64,000 nt of DNA, from assembly GCF_002250115.1 (NCBI RefSeq), contig NZ_CP019985.1, forward strand, positions 3,844,001 through 3,908,000. The letters run 5' to 3'. The translations under genes were made by a program, and so were the position numbers. The notes below the pieces were generated by a model. That model saw only the letters and a program-made list of their open reading frames with translations, did not search any database and was not told the origin of the DNA. Numbering within the stretch: position 1 is the stretch's first letter; every line of letters begins with the position of its first letter. Source of the DNA: Shouchella clausii (GTDB lineage Bacteria; Bacillota; Bacilli; Bacillales; Bacillaceae_D). Positions 7,948 to 17,728 of the stretch are shown here, piece after piece.

Positions 7948-8835
7948 TTAATAAAACCGGATAACAAGCATATCAGCGAAAGCAAACAAAAACATGACGA
8001 CACTAAGCGTCCCATTCATCGGAAAAAACGCCAATTGCACTTTTGATAAATCTTTCTCAGAAACAATTAAATGCTGGTAAATCATAATCATTCCTGAAAG
8101 GGCGACGCCCACTAAGTAAATCCATGTCAAAGGCGTTAAAAAGTAGAGACCGACAAAAAACGCAAAACTGACGACATGAAAACAACGGGCGATCCATAAC
8201 GCTTTTTTGATGCCGAAACGGCTTGGAATCGAATGGAGCCCGTGTGTTTGATCGTATTCAGCATCCTGTGTTGCATACACGGTGTCAAAACCAGCAAGCC
8301 AAAACATAACAGCCAAAAACAAACAAAAGCTAGCCAATGGCAGTTGGCCTGTTACAGCAACCCATCCGCCTAGAGGCGCAATCCCGATCGTTATCCCTAA
8401 AATCAAGTGGCATGCCCACGTAAAACGTTTGGTATAGGAATAAAACACAAGAAAGAATACGGCAATTGGCAGCAAATAGACGGATAGAATATTTAACTGC
8501 GAAGCAGCCAAAAACAAAAGTGCAAAAGAAGCGACAATAAAAATCCAGACATCCGCTTTCGATAACAGCCCTGCTGGTATCTCCCTGTTTGCCGTTCTAG
8601 GGTTTTCACGATCAAATTTGGCGTCTATTACACGGTTGAGCGACATCGCGGCACTCCTTGCTCCGACCATCGCCAATGTCACCCAAAGCCACTGAAGCAA
8701 TGAAGGAAACTGTCCGTAAGCAATTAAACTGCCAAGCAACATTGCTAGGAATGCAAACGGCAATGCAAAAATCGTATGTTCAAACTTAATCATTCGCAAA
8801 AAGGTTTTCGTTTTATTTAAAGCTGCAGTAGCCAT
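7948..8835 (-). CDS. mqnP: UbiA-family prenyltransferase, MqnP-like
   Basis: Polytopic membrane enzyme that would attach the heptaprenyl chain to the naphthoate precursor. From the ATG at 8835 (GGAGAGGAG/AAGG upstream) it is 295 aa; a GTG at 8862 is less well placed. The two Asp-rich motifs are present: N67-xxx-D71-xxx-D75 (NRVIDAKFD) and D191-xxx-D195 (TQDAEYD). It most resembles 4-hydroxybenzoate octaprenyltransferase-like proteins annotated as MqnP in futalosine-pathway bacteria, rather than MenA. Flanked by menG and mqnA, which supports the menaquinone role. Confidence 0.8.
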   Translation of the reverse strand: MATAALNKTKTFLRMIKFEHTIFALPFAFLAMLLGSLIAYGQFPSLLQWLWVTLAMVGARSAAMSLNRVIDAKFDRENPRTANREIPAGLLSKADVWIFIVASFALLFLAASQLNILSVYLLPIAVFFLVFYSYTKRFTWACHLILGITIGIAPLGGWVAVTGQLPLASFCLFLAVMFWLAGFDTVYATQDAEYDQTHGLHSIPSRFGIKKALWIARCFHVVSFAFFVGLYFLTPLTWIYLVGVALSGMIMIYQHLIVSEKDLSKVQLAFFPMNGTLSVVMFLFAFADMLVIRFY

Positions 8836-8868
8836 TACTGCCTTACTCCTCTCCAATATCACACAGTT

Positions 8869-9576
8869 CTATATCGGCTTTATCCCCATATGCATAGCGC
8901 AAACACCGCCTGTGTAGCTCTTTACTACAACATCCCTCATTCCAGCTTCAACGAACATGTCTCGAAGTTTGTCTTTTCCTGGAAACGTTAATGTTGATTC
9001 TTGTAGCCACGAGTATTCCTCGTATTTTTTAGCAAACACTTTTCCTGCAAGGGGCATAATCCGCTTAAAATAAAAAAAGTATAGTTGTTTAAAGACTGGT
9101 ATGGTTGGCTGCGACGTTTCGAGACAAACAATTTTACCTCCAGGCTTCGCTACTCGGCACATCTCCTGTAACACTTGCATGTAATCAGGCACATTCCGCA
9201 AACCAAAACCGATCGTCACATAATCAAACGTGTTGTCGTCATACGGAAGCGCCATCGCGTTTCCATGGACGAGCGAGATATTAGTGCGCTTAGCGTCTGC
9301 CACTTTTTCACGTCCGACTGCGAGCATATTTTCGCTAAAATCAAGGCCAATCACGGACCCATGCTCGCCTACAGCTTCCGACAGCGCCAACGTCCAATCA
9401 CCTGTGCCGCAACATACATCGAGAGCACTCGTTCCTGCTTGGACATCCATTTGCTTCATTGTATCTTTACGCCAGCTTTTGTGTTGCTGCAAACTGATAA
9501 CAGAGTTCATCACGTCGTATTTTTTATAAATCGACTGAAATACGTCATGAACGCGTTGTTCTTTCGATTGGGCCAT
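8869..9576 (-). CDS. menG: Demethylmenaquinone methyltransferase
   Basis: SAM-dependent C-methylation that finishes menaquinone. 235 aa from the ATG at 9576, preceded by AAGGAGG; an upstream in-frame ATG lacks support. [10 protein letters not shown] at 52-61 is the SAM-binding motif I, and [12 protein letters not shown] followed by [12 protein letters not shown] are UbiE/MenG signatures. B. subtilis literature also uses menH/ubiE for this gene. It lies downstream of hepS as in B. subtilis. Confidence 0.95.
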   Translation of the reverse strand: MAQSKEQRVHDVFQSIYKKYDVMNSVISLQQHKSWRKDTMKQMDVQAGTSALDVCCGTGDWTLALSEAVGEHGSVIGLDFSENMLAVGREKVADAKRTNISLVHGNAMALPYDDNTFDYVTIGFGLRNVPDYMQVLQEMCRVAKPGGKIVCLETSQPTIPVFKQLYFFYFKRIMPLAGKVFAKKYEEYSWLQESTLTFPGKDKLRDMFVEAGMRDVVVKSYTGGVCAMHMGIKPI

Positions 9577-9580
9577 CTCG

Positions 9581-10327
9581 CTACCTCCTTGCTTTTTCAA
9601 GGAATGTTTTTATAAACGCGCTTGCTTTATTATTCTGCTTGTCCACTGCTTTTTGTAGCTGTTCTAATTGCCTCTGCTGTTCAGCTTTAAAAAGGGAACC
9701 TTGTCTGTCCTCAGCCATCCAAGCTTCAATGAGCGGCGATAAGCAACCCGCCTCGGCATTTTCTTTTTCCTTTTCTAAGCGTTTATACAGAAAAAACGGC
9801 CTAAGCAACGGCTCGTATCCTTCCTGACCAATTTCGTTGGCTATCGCCACTGCCAGTAGCGCTTCAATCTCTTCCGTTTGAACGAGGCGAGTTTCAAACG
9901 AATTGTCTTTGTCTAGGTGGCTTGCGATTTTCTTTTCATATATTTCTTGAAGGGTGCTGCCAAACAGTTCAATCATATCAACCGCGTGGACTCGAGCCAA
10001 AGCTTGATAATAGAGAGCGCTATAAAAATCGCCAGCCAAGACATTTAGTTGGCGCTTCTTTTTGGCAAACTCTTCATTTGTGTTATGTAAGGACACAAGA
10101 TCGTGGACCAGTAGTCCGGCGTGGGCAAAGCCCCACGCAAGCGTGATCGCCCCGGCACGATCTGGCGGTTCCGATTCAGTCAAAATCGTATAAACCAGCC
10201 AAAGTTCATCGGCGTCGGGGCGGGTGTTGTCAATGTATCCTTGCAAATAATCGTATTGCAATATCCGTTCAAAGCGCTGTTTTATTTCAAGCGCCGATCG
10301 CATCACCGGCAACGTTGTATTGCTCAT
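9581..10327 (-). CDS. hepS: Heptaprenyl diphosphate synthase component I
   Basis: 248 aa, non-catalytic subunit needed with HepT for C35 chain synthesis. It has the pattern of HepS: a long N-terminal helix, then the [23 protein letters not shown] and [17 protein letters not shown] segments that mimic a prenyl synthase fold but lack the Asp-rich motifs. Position between mtrB and menG is diagnostic in Bacillus. Its end nearly abuts menG. Confidence 0.92.
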   Translation of the reverse strand: MSNTTLPVMRSALEIKQRFERILQYDYLQGYIDNTRPDADELWLVYTILTESEPPDRAGAITLAWGFAHAGLLVHDLVSLHNTNEEFAKKKRQLNVLAGDFYSALYYQALARVHAVDMIELFGSTLQEIYEKKIASHLDKDNSFETRLVQTEEIEALLAVAIANEIGQEGYEPLLRPFFLYKRLEKEKENAEAGCLSPLIEAWMAEDRQGSLFKAEQQRQLEQLQKAVDKQNNKASAFIKTFLEKARR

Positions 10328-10409
10328 TGTTCATGTCCCCTCTATCGCGTGCAACCCGCTAATGTTCTTTATATAGTATAGCATACGCCCTTATCCAATG
10401 AACACAAAG

Positions 10410-10434
10410 AAAAAAGCGCTCGCATTTAAGCGCC
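10410..10434 (-). terminator. Terminator overlapping the mtrB stop
   Basis: Minus-strand GCGCT...AGCGC hairpin (stems 10429-10433 and 10416-10420) followed by TTTTTT. It starts inside the last codons of mtrB and would end a folE-mtrB transcript before hepS. Confidence 0.7.
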
Positions 10435-10653
10435 TGATTCCTCCGTATCCAATGTGCCGTGGCTTGTTTGGATAATTGCTTTGCCGCGGACTTTGACAGC
10501 TGACGTATGTTCCGTAAATTGGCCAATCATGACTTCACCTTTGTCGAGTTTTTCCGAATGGTGGAAGCGTGTATCCGAACCGCGGGTAAGACCAATGACC
10601 TGAACACCATTTTCTTTTGCTTTTATAACAAAAAAATCATTCTCATGCCCCAT
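10426..10653 (-). CDS. mtrB: trp RNA-binding attenuation protein (TRAP)
   Basis: 75 aa, the exact size class of TRAP. The [19 protein letters not shown] start, the Trp-binding loop region [12 protein letters not shown] and the [17 protein letters not shown]-contact strands are highly conserved. When loaded with tryptophan the 11-mer binds GAG/UAG repeats in the trp leader and causes termination. A matching leader lies upstream of trpE in this same window. A good AAGGAGG overlaps the end of folE; an intrinsic terminator overlaps the stop. Confidence 0.96.
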   Translation of the reverse strand: MGHENDFFVIKAKENGVQVIGLTRGSDTRFHHSEKLDKGEVMIGQFTEHTSAVKVRGKAIIQTSHGTLDTEESGA

Positions 10654-10655
10654 TG

Positions 10656-11225
10656 TTATGCCTCCTTCGTTTGGATTAGTTGCAATACTTCCGCACGGGC
10701 TTCTCCATCATTGGCGAATGAGCCGCGCACCGCTGTCGTCACCGTTTTCGAACCTGGCTTTTTAATGCCTCTCATGGCCATGCACATATGTTCTGCTGAC
10801 AAAACGACCATTGCCCCTTTTGCGTCTAAAGTAGACATTAGCACATCCGCTAATGTTTTTGTCATTCTTTCTTGTACTTGCGGCCTTCTTGCTATGCCAT
10901 CGACAGTGCGCGCCAGTTTCGACAACCCTGTCACGATCCCATTTTGGGGAATGTAAGCAATATGAGCTTTTCCAAAAAACGGTACAAGGTGATGTTCGCA
11001 CATCGAAAAAAACGGTATGTCTTTGACAAGGACAAGTTCTTCATGCTCTTCGCCAAACACCGTTTTTAAATGCTCGCTAGGATCTTCGTGAAGACCGCTG
11101 AACATTTCTTCATACATTTGCGCTACCCTTCGGGGGGTATCAGCAAGCCCCTCCCGTTCAGGATCTTCTCCAATTGCTTCTAATATCATGCGCACTGCTT
11201 GCTGCAATTTATCGTGGTCAACCAT
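10656..11225 (-). CDS. folE: GTP cyclohydrolase I
   Basis: 189 aa. Opens the folate pathway by converting GTP to dihydroneopterin triphosphate. Zinc ligands visible: Cys76 and His79 in [12 protein letters not shown] and Cys148 in [29 protein letters not shown] is the family signature. RBS GGAGGGA before the ATG. Called mtrA in B. subtilis, in an operon with mtrB. The HU gene (hbs) that separates spoIVA and mtrA in B. subtilis is absent here. Confidence 0.96.
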   Translation of the reverse strand: MVDHDKLQQAVRMILEAIGEDPEREGLADTPRRVAQMYEEMFSGLHEDPSEHLKTVFGEEHEELVLVKDIPFFSMCEHHLVPFFGKAHIAYIPQNGIVTGLSKLARTVDGIARRPQVQERMTKTLADVLMSTLDAKGAMVVLSAEHMCMAMRGIKKPGSKTVTTAVRGSFANDGEARAEVLQLIQTKEA

Positions 11226-11292
11226 TCTTGTCCCTCCACCGAACTCTTTATAAAGGATAAATCTCTTCTAAAGAGTAGCAAAAGAACAGTGG

Positions 11293-11329
11293 AAAAGCAA
11301 AAAGAACTCATCGCAATTGGCAATGAGTT
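11293..11329 (-). terminator. Terminator after spoIVA
   Basis: Minus-strand AACTCAT (11323-11329) pairs with ATGAGTT (11305-11311), with extra GC pairs inside, then CTTTTTGCTTTTCC. It lies in the 184-bp gap between spoIVA and folE. Confidence 0.7.
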
Positions 11330-11409
11330 AGTCGAAACCACTATCCGTTTAACGATCAAACAGCGTTGATGCTAATAAAGCAAATGCCTAAAGAGCCGCC
11401 TGTGCCCCG

Positions 11410-12891
11410 TTACAAAATAATGGCGATCAATCCACCAGAGCCTTCGTTAATAATACGCTCTAATGTTTCTTGCAGTTTGTAGCGGGCATTCTCAGGCATT
11501 AACGACAATTTAGCGGAAATCCCTTCACGGACGATCGAATTTAAGGACCGACCGAAAATATCGGAGTTCCAAATCGAAAGCGGATTTTCTTCAAAATCTT
11601 GCATTAAATAGCGAACAAGTTCTTCGCTTTGTTTTTCGGTGCCAATGATTGGCGCAAATTCCGACTCGACATCGACTTTAATCATATGGATGGATGGCGC
11701 CACTGCTTTTAAACGGACACCGAATCTTGAGCCATGGCGAATAATTTCTGGTTCATCCAAACTCATGTCATTCAAAGACGGAGCGGCAATGCCATACCCT
11801 GTTTGTTTCACCATGCGAAGAGCGTCTGCAACCTGGTCATACTCGGACTTGGCATGGGCAAAGTCTTGCATCAAAGACAGCAAATGGTCCTTTCCTCGTA
11901 TCTCAACACCAACCACTTCTTTCAACACTTGGTCGTACAAGGCATCAGGTGCATATAAATCAATTTCGGCAATTCCTTGGCCCATTTCAATTCCGGCCAA
12001 TTTCGCTTTTTCAATAAACTCTAATTCTGTAAATTGGCTGACAACCCGATCGACGTCACGAAGACGTTTAATATCTTTGACTGTTTCTCGTACAGAGTCT
12101 TCATAGCTTTGCCGCAGCCAATGCTCATTATTTAGAACCATGACCCAGCTTGGCAAGTTGACATTGACTTCATGAACGGGAAATTCAAACAGAACTTCAC
12201 GAAGCACACTATTTATATCATGGTCGGTCATGCTCTCAATGCTCATCGCCAGCACCGGAATATCGTATTCTTCAGCAAGTGATGTACGCAGCTCCTCCGT
12301 CTCTGGATGGCTTGGGCGTACACTGTTCACAATCATGATAAATGGCTTCCCGACTTCCTTAAGTTCCTCAACAACTCGCCCTTCTGATTCGAGATAGTCT
12401 TGTCGTGGAATATCGCCTATCGTTCCATCGGTTGTGATTACAACACCCAAAGTCGAATGCTCTTGAATGACTTTGCGCGTCCCTATTTCTGCCGCTTCCT
12501 GAAACGGAATCGGTTCTTCATACCACGGTGTGTGGATCATCCGTGGTCCATTTTCATCTTCGTAGCCTTTTGCGCCTGGAACGGCATAACCGACGCAATC
12601 AACGAGGCGAATGTTGACGTCAAGCCCTTCATCCACATGAATCGAAACAGCTTGATTCGGAACAAATTTCGGCTCTGTTGTCATAATCGTTTTTCCTGCT
12701 GCCGATTGCGGAAGCTCATCTTGGGCACGCGCTTTGTCAGCCTCATTTTCAATATTCGGCAGCACGACTAGCTCCATGAATTTCTTAATAAATGTCGATT
12801 TTCCAGTGCGAACCGCCCCTACAACACCGAGATAAATGTCGCCTCCGGTCCGCTCTGCGATATCTTTAAAGATATCTACTTTTTCCAACAA
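11410..12891 (-). CDS. spoIVA: Stage IV sporulation protein A, coat morphogenetic ATPase
   Basis: 493 aa. Polymerising ATPase that forms the basement layer of the spore coat on the forespore surface. Walker A GAVRTGKS at 25-32, TTDGTIGDIPR and the NSVRPSH region follow in the TRAFAC-like NTPase domain; the middle and C-terminal domains (ending EGSGGLIAIIL) are typical of SpoIVA. Translation starts at TTG: two adjacent TTGs (12891 and 12888), with GGAGGGG suiting either; the second gives the MEKVDIF start of B. subtilis. A candidate SigE promoter lies upstream. Confidence 0.97.
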   Translation of the reverse strand: MLEKVDIFKDIAERTGGDIYLGVVGAVRTGKSTFIKKFMELVVLPNIENEADKARAQDELPQSAAGKTIMTTEPKFVPNQAVSIHVDEGLDVNIRLVDCVGYAVPGAKGYEDENGPRMIHTPWYEEPIPFQEAAEIGTRKVIQEHSTLGVVITTDGTIGDIPRQDYLESEGRVVEELKEVGKPFIMIVNSVRPSHPETEELRTSLAEEYDIPVLAMSIESMTDHDINSVLREVLFEFPVHEVNVNLPSWVMVLNNEHWLRQSYEDSVRETVKDIKRLRDVDRVVSQFTELEFIEKAKLAGIEMGQGIAEIDLYAPDALYDQVLKEVVGVEIRGKDHLLSLMQDFAHAKSEYDQVADALRMVKQTGYGIAAPSLNDMSLDEPEIIRHGSRFGVRLKAVAPSIHMIKVDVESEFAPIIGTEKQSEELVRYLMQDFEENPLSIWNSDIFGRSLNSIVREGISAKLSLMPENARYKLQETLERIINEGSGGLIAIIL

Positions 12892-12954
12892 AAGAATCCC
12901 CTCCCGGTCAAGTAAAGTTTGATGCAGCCGAGTCTTTCATATCTACCCACTATC

Positions 12955-12983
12955 ATTTCTATGACATTGTCCACTTATTATGA
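12955..12983 (-). promoter_or_regulatory. Candidate SigE promoter of spoIVA
   Basis: Minus-strand TCATAAT (12977-12983), 13-bp spacer, CATAGAAAT (12955-12963), close to the SigE pattern (ATA-containing -35 and CATA--AT -10). About 65 nt upstream of the spoIVA start. SigE control of spoIVA is known in B. subtilis; the match here is by eye. Confidence 0.5.
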
Positions 12984-13046
12984 CTGACTAGGAAAATTAA
13001 ATTGTGCCTGCATCCAATGCTTGAGAAGGGGAGCCTTCCGCAACAT

Positions 13047-13081
13047 GCCCCTTCCAATGTAACTATATGGATGGAAGGGGC
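13047..13081. repeat. Inverted repeat downstream of yphF
   Basis: GCCCCTTCCA (13047-13056) and TGGAAGGGGC (13072-13081) form a perfect 10-bp stem around a 15-nt loop. There is no T-run on either side, so it is not a classical terminator; it may stabilise the 3' end of the yphF mRNA. Confidence 0.6.
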
Positions 13082-13137
13082 AGATTAGACCTGTTTTATC
13101 AATTCGAATGGTAAGGAAGGACTTTGTAATCGAGGAG

Positions 13138-13857
13138 TTAATCGTAGAAACGTGTATCGTATTGAATATTGCCTTCCTCATCAAGGGAGTACGGCACTGA
13201 GTACAATGGCAAAAAAGGAGAGTCTTCATATAAATAACGGCGGAGGTCGACACCTTCCTCAAACTCTTTTTCCTGCTCTGCCATCTTTAAATCGAGTAAA
13301 TAATCGATTACCACTTCGCCATCGTTTGTAAATAACAACGGTAGCGATGTTTGGTTATAAGGACTTGCTACATACGGCTCTTCTGAATAACCGAGTGCTT
13401 GAAAGTCAAGCGTAAACAAATTGTAGTCTAGCGCCTCTCCGATTGGCGCATATGTATGTTCTCGCATATAATCGTAAATCCGTTGCTGAAGGTCGCGAAC
13501 GACATTCATCGCCGTAACATCCAAGACTTTTACTTCTGGGTCCTCTTCTACATTTATGAGCGTATATTGATGTGTACCGCCATTTTCAAAGGCTGTCCCC
13601 GGCGGTTGTTGCATATAACGGGGAACCAACTGCCTAAAATCAACCGTATAGCGCTGGTACTCATGGGTATTCTCATCAAAATTGGTAATTGGAAGGACTC
13701 CGGTATCCTCATGAAATTGGTCAACAGCCGTTTGCACAGCCGCTAGTTGGTCTGGGTAAGCAATTTGATTTTCTGCTCTCTGTTCCTGTGGCAAAAAACA
13801 AGCGCTAAGGAAAAGAACGACACAAACTGCCATACAGGAAGCAAGAAGCTGCTTCAT
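13138..13857 (-). CDS. yphF: YphF-like lipoprotein of unknown function
   Basis: About 239 aa from the ATG at 13857, which has AAGGAGG at good spacing. The N-terminus is a lipoprotein signal with lipobox LSAC (17-20), so the mature protein is probably anchored on the outer face of the membrane. No catalytic motif recognised. Position between yphE and spoIVA matches B. subtilis yphF, which supports the name more than sequence does. Function unknown. Confidence 0.8.
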   Translation of the reverse strand: MKQLLASCMAVCVVLFLSACFLPQEQRAENQIAYPDQLAAVQTAVDQFHEDTGVLPITNFDENTHEYQRYTVDFRQLVPRYMQQPPGTAFENGGTHQYTLINVEEDPEVKVLDVTAMNVVRDLQQRIYDYMREHTYAPIGEALDYNLFTLDFQALGYSEEPYVASPYNQTSLPLLFTNDGEVVIDYLLDLKMAEQEKEFEEGVDLRRYLYEDSPFLPLYSVPYSLDEEGNIQYDTRFYD

Positions 13858-13882
13858 TGATTCATTCCTCCTTGCAAAATGG

Positions 13883-14089
13883 CTACCTTCCCGTTGATGT
13901 CGGACCGCCAAGGACGATATAGGCGACAATGATCCCTGAAACAAGCAGACAACAAAAAGAAAACGTTAACACAACTTTTGAAAAGAAGCCGCTTAGTTTT
14001 GTTCGCGCTAAAAGCGCGGTACCTGCAGAAATGAACATGAGCAGCAGACCGCCAAAAGATATGTACATATTTAACATCGCTTGCGACAA
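13883..14089 (-). CDS. yphE: Small two-helix membrane protein, YphE family (DUF2768)
   Basis: 68 aa beginning at a TTG (14089) with GAGGGGTG 7 nt upstream. Two hydrophobic helices, roughly residues 9-27 and 36-58, separated by a short basic loop. Size, topology and location between a spoVIF-like gene and yphF match the DUF2768/YphE family, which is usually found in spore formers. No enzymatic motif. Ends 25 nt before yphF, so the two are likely one unit. Confidence 0.75.
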   Translation of the reverse strand: MSQAMLNMYISFGGLLLMFISAGTALLARTKLSGFFSKVVLTFSFCCLLVSGIIVAYIVLGGPTSTGR

Positions 14090-14153
14090 TGCGAGACACC
14101 CCTCTTTTCAAATTGGTACATAGGCAAGTATACCATAAGGAAAGACAAGCAGA

Positions 14154-14194
14154 TAGATATAAAAAAAGCTAGACAGGAGTGGGGCTCTCCTCTC
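14154..14194 (-). terminator. Terminator after the spoVIF-like gene
   Basis: Minus-strand AAGCTAGA...GGAG pairs with CTCC...TCTAGCTT (14166-14194), followed by a run of seven Ts. Strong hairpin between the spoVIF-like gene and yphE. Confidence 0.85.
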
Positions 14195-14297
14195 TAGCTT
14201 GACTAAATCCTAATTCTTAGCCCTCTTTTAATAGTAGGTGTTCTATTAAAGTATATGCAGGCTCCAGGTTTTGGTCTAGATGTTTGACTAATTTGTC

Positions 14298-14564
14298 TTA
14301 TTTTTTGTTGTTAAACATTTTAGCCAATGAAGCCATATCAGCTGGCATTTTGTTGTTTAAAATCGCTTCAACGATTTGGTCCTCTTGTTGTTTAGAGACT
14401 GGCCTGTTTGCAAGGGCAGCCACTTTTCCAATCAATTGGCGCAACGTTGCCTCATCTTTCAAATTAGCTTGACTAACAGAGTTTGCCAGCTTTAATAGCT
14501 CATCAGGGCGCACTTTTGTTGTTTTATGCACTTGATCAAAAAATGAGTCATTTTTCTTAAACAC
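14298..14564 (-). CDS. Stage VI sporulation protein F-like small protein
   Basis: 88 aa, soluble, helical. The central LRQLIGKVAALANRPVSKQQE and the C-terminal MPADMASLAKMF pattern match the SpoVIF family (YjcC in B. subtilis), which helps spore coat assembly. In many Bacillaceae a member of this family sits next to gpsA, as here. The family assignment is from memory of its size and pattern. RBS GGAGGGA precedes the ATG. Confidence 0.7.
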   Translation of the reverse strand: MFKKNDSFFDQVHKTTKVRPDELLKLANSVSQANLKDEATLRQLIGKVAALANRPVSKQQEDQIVEAILNNKMPADMASLAKMFNNKK

Positions 14565-14662
14565 CTAAATCCCTCCTCATGCTTACGGTTCTCCTTATCG
14601 TATGCATGAGAAAAAAAGAGTGTGCGCAATCTAGACGCAATCAAACGGACTATATATGACGT

Positions 14663-15688
14663 TTACGAACGGTAAAGCGACTCCACTTCATGACGTTTTA
14701 CACGCCCCATTAGTTCTTCAGCTGCTTGGTAAGGGTCAATTCCGTTAAACAGAACACTATAGAGCGCTTTGGTGACTGGCATATCAATCTCCAGCTTTTC
14801 GGATAGTTCATAGGCTGCCTGGGTTGTTCGAATTCCTTCAACTACCATTCCCATTTTTTCAAGCACTTCATCCATGGATAAGCCTTCGCCAATCATTCGT
14901 CCAGCACGCCAGTTACGTGAATGCACACTTGTGCAAGTAACGATTAAATCGCCGAGCCCTGATAAACCTGAGAACGTTAATGGTTTGGCCCCCATTGTCG
15001 TGCCCAGGCGAGAAATTTCCGCTAACCCTCTCGTCATGATCGCTGCTTTTGTATTGTCCCCGTAACCAAGGCCATTCGTCACACCACAGGCTAGTGCAAT
15101 AATGTTTTTTAGTGCTCCTCCGATTTCAACACCGATCAAGTCAGGGTTGGTATAGACACGAAACTGTTGGTTCATAAACAAATTTTGCGTATATTTGGCT
15201 GCCTCATCATTCGCTGAAGCAACTGTAACGGTTGTCGGTTGGCGCAATGCGACTTCTTCGGCATGACTTGGCCCAGATAAAACCGTAATAGAAGAGATGC
15301 GATTTGTGCTTGCATCTTCTTCAGCGATCATTTCGGATATCCGCTTATGAGTCGCAGGTTCAATCCCTTTGCTTGCATGAATAACCGGTACTGCCTTTTG
15401 CAAGTAGGGCACGATTTTACGGACAGTTTCACGCATCGCTTTAGTCGGAACGACTAGTACGATAGCCTCAACACCATCAAGAGCTTCCTCCATCCCAGTA
15501 TAGCCGCGAATGGTTGTTGGCAATTCAATGTTCGGCAAATATGATTCATTCGTATGACGTTCGTTCAGTTCATTCATTTGTTCTTGTCGGCGCCCGACGA
15601 GACGAACATCATGGCCATTATCCGCAAGAACCATCGCTAAAGCGCTTCCCCAGCTTCCCGCTCCAATAACCGCAATTTTTTGCATCAT
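14663..15688 (-). CDS. gpsA: Glycerol-3-phosphate dehydrogenase [NAD(P)+]
   Basis: 341 aa. Reduces DHAP to sn-glycerol-3-phosphate for phospholipid synthesis. Rossmann motif GAGSWGSA at 9-16; the catalytic Lys lies in GGALKNIIALACG; SGLSGLGDLIVTC is the family signature. AGGAGGAG precedes two tandem ATGs; the first (15688) or second is the start. It directly follows plsY, so glycerol-3-phosphate supply and its acylation are coupled. Confidence 0.96.
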   Translation of the reverse strand: MMQKIAVIGAGSWGSALAMVLADNGHDVRLVGRRQEQMNELNERHTNESYLPNIELPTTIRGYTGMEEALDGVEAIVLVVPTKAMRETVRKIVPYLQKAVPVIHASKGIEPATHKRISEMIAEEDASTNRISSITVLSGPSHAEEVALRQPTTVTVASANDEAAKYTQNLFMNQQFRVYTNPDLIGVEIGGALKNIIALACGVTNGLGYGDNTKAAIMTRGLAEISRLGTTMGAKPLTFSGLSGLGDLIVTCTSVHSRNWRAGRMIGEGLSMDEVLEKMGMVVEGIRTTQAAYELSEKLEIDMPVTKALYSVLFNGIDPYQAAEELMGRVKRHEVESLYRS

Positions 15689-15697
15689 GAACTCCTC

Positions 15698-16315
15698 CTA
15701 CGCATGTTTTTTCCCTAATTTGTTTTCCGTGCCTGCAATAAGGCGCCCCATGTTCGTGCGGTGCCGCCATAAAGATAAGATCGCCAATAATACAGCCAAA
15801 TAAATATACTCTAATGGGTAATGAAAAAACGGCAGCATGATCAGCGCAGCAATTGGCGTTAACACTGCAAATAAAAGCGAACCAAGGGATACATATTTTG
15901 TGAAAACAATGCTTAAAATCGCTACAATTCCGGCACAAAGGGCAGGAAGAAATAAAAGCGTGGCCACAACGCCAATCGAAGTAGCAACTCCTTTTCCGCC
16001 GCGAAACCCAAAATAAATAGGCCAATTATGCCCGAGAATCGCCGCTAAGCCAGCCAAAGCCGGTACAAGAGGGTAGTCCCCATTCGTGAGGGCAATGGCA
16101 AGAAGCGCAGGGGCAACCCCTTTTGCAACATCAAGCAAAAGGACACAAATGGCCGGCCCGATTCCAAGGACACGCAATGTATTTGTCGCTCCAGCATTGC
16201 CGCTTCCTTCACTGCGTATATCGATTTTCTTGATTTTCTTCGCAATGATATAGCTAAAGCTGACAGACCCAAGCAAATAACCGAACAACACCGTCACAAT
16301 TAATGAAACGATCAT
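15698..16315 (-). CDS. plsY: Acyl-phosphate:glycerol-3-phosphate acyltransferase
   Basis: 205 aa membrane enzyme with five predicted helices. It makes 1-acyl-G3P from acyl-phosphate. The three conserved cytosolic motifs are present: SGNAGATNTLRVLG near 37-50, FGFRGGKGVATSIG near 101-114, and an RHRTNMGRLIAGTE region near 183-196. Nine bases upstream of gpsA. In B. subtilis plsY is elsewhere, so the der-plsY-gpsA order differs from that species but is common in Firmicutes. Confidence 0.95.
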   Translation of the reverse strand: MIVSLIVTVLFGYLLGSVSFSYIIAKKIKKIDIRSEGSGNAGATNTLRVLGIGPAICVLLLDVAKGVAPALLAIALTNGDYPLVPALAGLAAILGHNWPIYFGFRGGKGVATSIGVVATLLFLPALCAGIVAILSIVFTKYVSLGSLLFAVLTPIAALIMLPFFHYPLEYIYLAVLLAILSLWRHRTNMGRLIAGTENKLGKKHA

Positions 16316-16337
16316 TCAGTTTCCCCCTTGCCAATTA

Positions 16338-17651
16338 TTAATCATTCTTTTTTCGTGCGATGATGTGAATAGGCGTTCCTTCAAACTCAAAAGTAGCACG
16401 CAATCGGTTTTCTAAAAAGCGCCTGTAAGAGAAATGCATCAGTTCGGGTTCGTTTACAAAGAACACGAATGTCGGCGGCTGTACGGCCACTTGCGTCACA
16501 TAATTGATTTTCAAGCGCTTGCCTTTATCCGTCGGGGTTGGATTCATGGCTACCGCATCCATAATCATATCATTGAGGACATGAGTCGGGACACGAAGAT
16601 GATGGCTTTCTGACACTTTCCTCACTTCAGGCAGCAACAAGTGAAGGCGTTGCTTCGTCTTGGCGGACAAAAAACAAATTGGCGCATACGAAAGAAACTG
16701 AAACTCGGAACGGATGTCTTCGATAAATGTCTGCATCGTTTTGTCGTCTTTTTTTACGGCGTCCCATTTGTTGACGACGATGACGATTGCCCTTCCCGCT
16801 TCATGGGCATAACCGGCTATTTTTTTATCCTGTTCAATAATCCCCTCTTCGCCATCTAAAACGACAAGAACGACATCAGACCGTTCAATCGCCTTTAGTG
16901 AGCGGAGCACACTATATTTTTCAGTGGCTTCATAAACTTTGCCACGCTTACGCATACCGGCGGTATCAATCACAACATAATGTTGGCCATCTCGCGTGAA
17001 GGATGTATCAATCGCGTCACGGGTCGTCCCTGGAATTTGGCTGACGATCACCCGTTCTTCGCCAAGAAGCGCATTAACAAGCGAAGACTTGCCGACGTTC
17101 GGACGGCCGATCAATGCCATTTTTATCGTATCATCTGCATAATCATCGTCGTTTTCTTCAGGAAAATGGCGAACCACTTCATCAAGCAAGTCGCCAATCC
17201 CTAATCCGTGGGAGCCTGAAATGCCGTAAGGCTCGCCAGCCCCTAATGAATAGAACTCGTAAAGCGAATCCCTCATTTCTGGGTTGTCGACTTTATTAAC
17301 AGCAAGCACAACCGGCTTTTTCGACCGGAAAAGCATGTTTGCCACTTCTTGGTCTGCGGCAGTGATTCCTTCTCGTCCATTGACCATAAAAATGATCACA
17401 TTCGCTTCGTCAATGGCAATTTCCGCCTGTTGGCGCATTTGCACGAGCAACGGTTCATCGCCAAGCTCAATTCCGCCTGTGTCGATTACATAAAATTCGT
17501 GGTTTAGCCATTCGCCTTTGCTATATAAACGGTCACGCGTTACTCCCGGTAAGTCTTCAACAATGGCGACACGCTCGCCAACAATCCGGTTAAATATAGT
17601 TGACTTCCCTACATTCGGCCGGCCAACGATTGCAACAACTGGTTTAGTCAC
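16338..17651 (-). CDS. der: Ribosome-assembly GTPase Der (EngA)
   Basis: 437 aa from a GTG at 17651 with GAAGGAGAAAGGG upstream (B. subtilis 436 aa). Two tandem GTPase domains: G1 GRPNVGKST at 10-18 and GRPNVGKSS about 183-191, with NKVD and NKWD for guanine recognition, then a C-terminal KH-like domain. Required for 50S subunit maturation. B. subtilis yphC. Confidence 0.97.
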   Translation of the reverse strand: MTKPVVAIVGRPNVGKSTIFNRIVGERVAIVEDLPGVTRDRLYSKGEWLNHEFYVIDTGGIELGDEPLLVQMRQQAEIAIDEANVIIFMVNGREGITAADQEVANMLFRSKKPVVLAVNKVDNPEMRDSLYEFYSLGAGEPYGISGSHGLGIGDLLDEVVRHFPEENDDDYADDTIKMALIGRPNVGKSSLVNALLGEERVIVSQIPGTTRDAIDTSFTRDGQHYVVIDTAGMRKRGKVYEATEKYSVLRSLKAIERSDVVLVVLDGEEGIIEQDKKIAGYAHEAGRAIVIVVNKWDAVKKDDKTMQTFIEDIRSEFQFLSYAPICFLSAKTKQRLHLLLPEVRKVSESHHLRVPTHVLNDMIMDAVAMNPTPTDKGKRLKINYVTQVAVQPPTFVFFVNEPELMHFSYRRFLENRLRATFEFEGTPIHIIARKKND

Positions 17652-17728
17652 AATCACACACCCTTTCTCCTTCAAACTACTAAAAAACAGCGTTCGCTTT
17701 CTTCTCCAGCTTATCCATTTTACTATCT

